From: JAAYDS01 sp039680625
GTDB lineage: Bacteria > Chloroflexota > Anaerolineae > UBA1429
Direction: 5' to 3'
Assembly (NCBI GenBank): GCA_039680625.1
Contig: JBDKSN010000097.1
Span: 1 to 8,884 of the forward strand
Length of the DNA: 8,884 nt
Of the stretch, positions 5,503 to 8,884 are shown piece by piece. Position 1 is the stretch's first letter. Each line of letters opens with the position of its first letter. The notes beneath the pieces were generated by a model that was not told the origin of the DNA, did no database searches, and saw nothing but the letters and a program-made list of their open reading frames with translations. The position numbers were made by a program, and so were the translations under genes.

Positions 5503-6864
5503 ATGAGCATGACGGGTAGAGAGAGGCTGTTAGCCACGCTGCGGCACGAGTCGGCCGACAAGGTGCCCTGGGTGCCCTTTGCGGGCGTGCATGCGGGTCG
5601 GCTCAAGGGCTATAGCGCTACCGAGATGCTCACCGACGTTGACAAGCTGGTGTCTTCGTTGTTGGCAGTCAATCAGCTCTACATGCCCGATGGGCAACCC
5701 GTGGTGTTCGATCTGCAGCTCGAGGCCGAGATCCTGGGGTGCGCACTGGTTTGGGCTGAAGAGGCGCCTCCGTCGGTGGCGACACATCCGCTGAGCAACG
5801 AGGCTGTCGTGCCGACGCGCCTGCCCGAGGCGAGCGATGGCCGCCTGCCGATCGTACTCGAGGCGATGCGTCGCCTGAAGGCAGCCGTGGGAGAGCAGAC
5901 GGCCTTGTATGGCCTGGTGACTGGCCCGCTCACGCTGGCCTCACACCTGCGCGGCAGCGAGTTATTCATGGACATGTTCGACCGCCCAGACTATGTGCAC
6001 GCCCTGCTGAATTTCGCCAAGGCGGTGGCGCAGCGGATGACCGCACTCTACCTCGCCGAGGGGATGGACGTGATCGCCATTGTCGATCCGCTGGTCTCGC
6101 AGGTTTCGCCGCGGACATTCAAACAGTTTTTGCAGGCACCCTATGGTGAACTGTTTACCGATATCCGCGAAGCGGGCGCCTTTTCGTCCTTTTTCGTGTG
6201 CGGCGACGCGACCAAGAACATCGAGGTCATGTGCCTTACCGGACCGGATTCGATCTCGGTGGACGAGAACATCGATCTGCCCAAAGCCAAGCTGATCACC
6301 GATCGCTACAACATCGCCATCGGGGGTAACATCCCGTTGACTACCTGCATGCTGCTGGGCAATCAGCTAGACAACATCAAGTTCGTGGTCGATCTCCTGG
6401 ACCAAGTGGACCATCACAACCTGATCGTCGCGCCGGGCTGCGATATGCCGTATGCCACGCCCATCGAGAACACGATCGGCGCGGCGCAGGCCGTGCATGA
6501 TCCGGATACGTACCGGGAAATCGTGCGCAACTATCAACGCACCGCGCTCGACTATGATGTCGTGCTGCCCGATTATGCCCATCTGTCCCGCCCCCTGATC
6601 GAGGTGTTCACCCTCGACTCAGCCTCGTGCGCGGCCTGTGCCTACATGCTGGCGGCAGCCCAAGAGGTGGCTAACGAGCTGGGCGACCGTGTGGAATTGG
6701 TCGAGTACAAGATCACGGTGCCAGAGAACATCGCGCGGATGCACAAGATGGGCATCACCAACCTGCCCAGCATCTTGGTCAATGGCGAGCTCAAGTACTC
6801 GTCGATCATCCCCAGTCATCGTGAGTTGCTCGACACCATTCGTCAGTACCTGCCCGCCCAGTGA
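5503..6864 (+). CDS. Uroporphyrinogen decarboxylase/MtaA-like protein fused to a C-terminal thioredoxin-fold domain
   Basis: A 453-residue fusion. Residues 1-350 are a URO-D superfamily barrel of the MtaA/MtbA/CmuA methyltransferase branch rather than HemE. The N-terminus lacks the HemE substrate signature but has the branch's DKVPWVPFAG, and the ALYGLVTGPLTLASHLRG and AIVDPLVSQVSP blocks fit. MtaA-type enzymes hold zinc with H-x-C and a distant Cys to activate a thiol for methylation from a methyl-corrinoid. Here the two Cys are present (Cys233 in FVCG; Cys313 in APGC, a similar spacing), but the His position is Phe231. Residues 365-453 form a thioredoxin/glutaredoxin-like domain with Cys376-Ala-Ala-Cys379, a probable cis-Pro in NLPSI (Pro422) and the terminal helix SHRELLDTIRQYL. 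Start: ATG 5503, 9 bases after GAGGAG; a second ATG at 5509 is less well placed. The reaction and substrate are unknown; a zinc-thiol methyl transfer or a redox role is inferred. No corrinoid protein is encoded in the window. Cytoplasmic. Confidence 0.88.
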   Translation: MSMTGRERLLATLRHESADKVPWVPFAGVHAGRLKGYSATEMLTDVDKLVSSLLAVNQLYMPDGQPVVFDLQLEAEILGCALVWAEEAPPSVATHPLSNEAVVPTRLPEASDGRLPIVLEAMRRLKAAVGEQTALYGLVTGPLTLASHLRGSELFMDMFDRPDYVHALLNFAKAVAQRMTALYLAEGMDVIAIVDPLVSQVSPRTFKQFLQAPYGELFTDIREAGAFSSFFVCGDATKNIEVMCLTGPDSISVDENIDLPKAKLITDRYNIAIGGNIPLTTCMLLGNQLDNIKFVVDLLDQVDHHNLIVAPGCDMPYATPIENTIGAAQAVHDPDTYREIVRNYQRTALDYDVVLPDYAHLSRPLIEVFTLDSASCAACAYMLAAAQEVANELGDRVELVEYKITVPENIARMHKMGITNLPSILVNGELKYSSIIPSHRELLDTIRQYLPAQ

Positions 6865-6871
6865 GTGTGCC

Positions 6872-7948
6872 ATGACGCGGCTGCACCTGGTGGGAGGGTT
6901 CTTGGGAAGCGGCAAGACCACGGCGATCGCGGCCGCGGCGAAACAACTGCTGGCTCAGGGGCAACGCGTGGGAGTGGTTACCAACGATCAGGGCAAGTAC
7001 CTGGTCGATACCGCCTTCTTCGCCCTGCAGGATGTGCCCGCAGTACAAGTGTCGGGTGGGTGCTTTTGTTGCGGCTATGAGGATTTTGCCGCGCGTCTGG
7101 CCGAATTGCGCGAGTCGGCCCGCCCCGACGTGATCTTTGCCGAGTCGGTAGGGTCGTGCGCTGATCTCGTGGCTACGGTAGTCAAACCTTTGTTGTCGTT
7201 ACGCGGTATCGACTTGCCCCCTACAAGCCTATCGGTGTTTGCCGATGCTCGGCTGCTATTGCGCCGCCTCCGCGGCGAGCCGCTGCCTTTCAGCGACGAC
7301 GTGGTCTATGTCTTTGATCAGCAGCTCGCTGAGGCGGGTTTGGTGGTGGTCAACAAGATCGATCTGCTCACGCCGGAGCAGTCGGCTGAGCTGGCCGATC
7401 TGGCAGCGAACAGCCTATCGGGCAAGGGTCTGCATTACCAGAACTCGCTAGACGCGGCAAGTGTCGCAGTCTGGCTGGAGCAGATCGAGCACGGTGAGTT
7501 GGCCTTGGCGCCGACCCCGCTGGTGATCGACTATGGCCACTATGGCGCCGGCGAGGCGCGCCTGGCCTGGCTTGACGAGATGGTGGATATTGCGGTACCC
7601 ACTGGCCCGGTGCGAGAGGCGGTCATCATGGCGATCACGGGCATCGTGGCGGCGATCCGTGCCGCGACGCCAGCCCTGGCACATGCCAAGTTTGTGGTCA
7701 GCGCTGCCGATGGCGAGGCTAAGGTCAGTTTCACTATCGACGAGGGTGACGCTGACTGGGCCACCGCTCTGCCACCGCTGCAAGGACAGCTGGCGCACCT
7801 GCTGATCAATGCCCGCGTCGAGATGCCTGCAGCAGTGCTTGCAAGTGTCGTCACTGAGGCGCTAGCTCGGGTGCCCGCCGAAGTGACTGCGTTGCGCAGC
7901 GACGCCTTTCATCCCAGCCAGCCGCATCCACGGTGGCGCATGGCCTGA
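6872..7948 (+). CDS. COG0523 (CobW/G3E-type) P-loop GTPase, putative metallochaperone
   Basis: A 358-residue G3E-family GTPase. The N-terminal GTPase domain shows Walker A GFLGSGKTT (9-17), the metal-binding GGCFCCG with CxCC cysteines Cys64, Cys66 and Cys67, a Walker B-like ESVGSC (91-96) and the base-specificity motif NKID (161-164). Family members bind zinc, cobalt, nickel or iron-type metals and insert them into client proteins in a GTP-dependent way. After about residue 215 the sequence does not look like the usual CobW_C domain: there is a helical segment (ARLAWLDEMVDIAVPTGPVR) and a tail, DAFHPSQPHPRWRM, with His, Pro and Trp that could also contact metal. The start ATG at 6872 gives the normal family N-terminus and lies 7 bases after the UroD stop; the open frame extends further upstream, but only inside the UroD gene. 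The Shine-Dalgarno is weak, so coupling is likely. Context suggests that it serves the adjacent UroD/thioredoxin fusion, for example by loading its metal. The client and metal are inferred. Confidence 0.92.
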   Translation: MTRLHLVGGFLGSGKTTAIAAAAKQLLAQGQRVGVVTNDQGKYLVDTAFFALQDVPAVQVSGGCFCCGYEDFAARLAELRESARPDVIFAESVGSCADLVATVVKPLLSLRGIDLPPTSLSVFADARLLLRRLRGEPLPFSDDVVYVFDQQLAEAGLVVVNKIDLLTPEQSAELADLAANSLSGKGLHYQNSLDAASVAVWLEQIEHGELALAPTPLVIDYGHYGAGEARLAWLDEMVDIAVPTGPVREAVIMAITGIVAAIRAATPALAHAKFVVSAADGEAKVSFTIDEGDADWATALPPLQGQLAHLLINARVEMPAAVLASVVTEALARVPAEVTALRSDAFHPSQPHPRWRMA

Positions 7949-7971
7949 GCATCGTCCGGCGACGGCGATAA

Positions 7972-8000
7972 TTGGCGCCCCTTCACAGCGCTAGTATAAT
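7972..8000 (+). promoter_or_regulatory. Sigma70-type promoter for prfA
   Basis: TTGGCG (7972-7977) and a perfect TATAAT (7995-8000) are separated by the optimal 17 bases, in the 87-base gap between the GTPase and prfA genes. Transcription would start near 8007, leaving a leader of about 30 bases with GGAG at 8027-8030. The promoter suggests that prfA is not dependent on the upstream Rrf2 unit. Confidence 0.75.
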
Positions 8001-8035
8001 CTAGGGTTGAACCGTGGTTTGCACGTGGAGTATTC

Positions 8036-8884
8036 ATGTTTGAAAAGACCAGCGCTCTCGTCGAGCGCTATGAGGAACTCAATCGTCTCTTGGCCTCGCC
8101 AGAGGTGGTGACCAACCCCGAGCTCTTGCGCACCTATTCACAGGAACAAGCCGAGCTCGAGGAGCCGGTGCGCACCTACAAGCATTATTGCGCTGTCGAG
8201 CGCGAAATGGCCGAGATGCACGAGCTGGCCGAGGCCGAACAAGATCCCGAGATGGCGGGCCTGATCCGTGAGGAGATCGCCCGCTTGGAGAGTGACCTGG
8301 CCCAAACCGCCGAGCAACTTCGGCAACTGTTGGTGCCCCAAGATCCGCGCGACAGCAAGAACGTGATTGTCGAGATCCGCGCCGGCGCGGGCGGTGACGA
8401 GGCAGGCCTGTTCGCCGCAGATCTCTTTCGCATGTACACCCTTTACGCCGCGGCTCACGGCTGGAAGACTGAGGTCATCTCTACCAGTGAGACGGGTATC
8501 GGCGGCTACAAGGAGATCGTGTTCAGTGTGCGTGGCCGAGGCGCATACTCGCGGCTCAAGTACGAGAGCGGTGTGCATCGTGTGCAACGCGTGCCCGATA
8601 CAGAGGCCAGCGGGCGCATCCACACGTCGACGGCTACGGTGGCGGTGTTGCCAGAGGCCGGCGAGCTGGATGTGGAGCTCAACGAGAACGACATCCGCAT
8701 CGACATCTATCGCGCGGGTGGCCATGGCGGGCAGGGGGTCAACACGACCGATTCGGCCGTGCGCCTGACCCATCTGCCGACGGGCATCGTGGTGCAGTGC
8801 CAGAACGAACGCTCACAGCTGCAGAACAAGTTGCGCGCCATGGAAGTGTTACGCGCGCGCGTCTATGCCCTCGAATACGCGAAA
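8036..8884 (+). CDS. prfA: Peptide chain release factor 1, 3' end beyond the window
   Basis: The first 283 residues of a class I release factor, which recognises UAA and UAG stop codons on the ribosome and triggers peptidyl-tRNA hydrolysis. Bacterial RF1 is about 355-360 residues, so about 75 are missing at the right edge; the frame is still open there. Seen in sequence: the N-terminal helical domain, VIVEIRAGAGGDEAGLFA (110-127), ESGVHRVQRVPDTEASGRIH, and the catalytic GGQ (231-233) in GGHGGQGVNTTDSAVRLTH. The stop-codon-reading tripeptide is Pro187-Asp-Thr189, which fits the PxT pattern of RF1 and not the SPF of RF2. Start: ATG 8036, 5 bases after GGAG, giving a normal N-terminus. In most bacteria the Gln of GGQ is methylated by PrmC, often encoded directly downstream; that lies outside the window. 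Confidence 0.97.
   Translation, partial: MFEKTSALVERYEELNRLLASPEVVTNPELLRTYSQEQAELEEPVRTYKHYCAVEREMAEMHELAEAEQDPEMAGLIREEIARLESDLAQTAEQLRQLLVPQDPRDSKNVIVEIRAGAGGDEAGLFAADLFRMYTLYAAAHGWKTEVISTSETGIGGYKEIVFSVRGRGAYSRLKYESGVHRVQRVPDTEASGRIHTSTATVAVLPEAGELDVELNENDIRIDIYRAGGHGGQGVNTTDSAVRLTHLPTGIVVQCQNERSQLQNKLRAMEVLRARVYALEYAK

Noticed and set aside
5503..6864. Calling the barrel protein HemE (uroporphyrinogen decarboxylase of heme synthesis)
   Set aside because: The HemE N-terminal substrate-binding signature is absent, and the Cys233/Cys313 pair and overall block pattern match the MtaA/CmuA branch instead.
7951..7969. Possible terminator after the GTPase gene (CGTC/GACG stem with a CGGC loop)
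   Set aside because: The stem is short and is followed by ATTGGCGCC rather than a T-tract; the same bases lead into the prfA promoter.
8594..8602. PDT in place of the PAT or PVT tripeptide of release factor 1 as a possible stop-codon reassignment signal
   Set aside because: The middle position of PxT varies among normal RF1 proteins (PET also occurs), the flanking sequence is canonical, and the window's genes end at both TAG and TGA.
8138..8773. 211-codon minus-strand open frame inside prfA
   Set aside because: It lies antisense to an unmistakable release factor 1 gene and resembles no known protein.

Overview
The window is GC-rich, densely coding bacterial DNA, most likely from a member of the phylum Chloroflexota. 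This assignment is an inference. It rests on an archaeal-type isopentenyl phosphate kinase, which among bacteria is best known from Chloroflexota such as Roseiflexus, and on the general character of the other proteins. No rRNA, tRNA, CRISPR array or insertion sequence could be supported.

The window is split into two divergent blocks. Left block, minus strand, in transcription order: a 638-residue PHP phosphoesterase fused to a Schlafen-type AlbA_2 domain and an unrecognised C-terminal domain (4287 to 2371); a GNAT acetyltransferase with a reading-frame break and an apparent ATC in place of its start codon (2367 to 1926); ribonuclease Z (1860 to 871); and isopentenyl phosphate kinase (878 to 69). 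The last two overlap by 8 bases, so they are probably translationally coupled. The spacing is compatible with one transcript, but the functions look mixed: tRNA maturation, isoprenoid supply and a nucleic-acid- or nucleotide-directed phosphoesterase.

The blocks are separated by 765 bases without a convincing gene (4288-5052). The right end of this gap holds a promoter-like element with a perfect inverted repeat laid over its -35 box.

Right block, plus strand: a tight three-gene unit (gaps of 3 and 7 bases) encoding an Rrf2-family regulator, a uroporphyrinogen-decarboxylase/MtaA-type protein with a fused C-terminal CxxC thioredoxin-fold domain, and a COG0523 (CobW-type) GTPase with a CxCC metal motif. 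After a well-formed sigma70-type promoter, prfA (release factor 1) begins and runs off the window edge.

The three-gene unit is the best candidate for an undescribed system. A redox- or metal-responsive repressor, probably autoregulated, appears to control a zinc-thiol methyltransferase-like protein that carries its own dithiol domain, together with a metal-handling GTPase. Two ligand losses stand out: the His of the HxC zinc motif in the UroD protein is Phe, and two of the four IscR-type cluster ligands in the Rrf2 protein are gone. The PHP-AlbA_2 fusion is the second item worth following.
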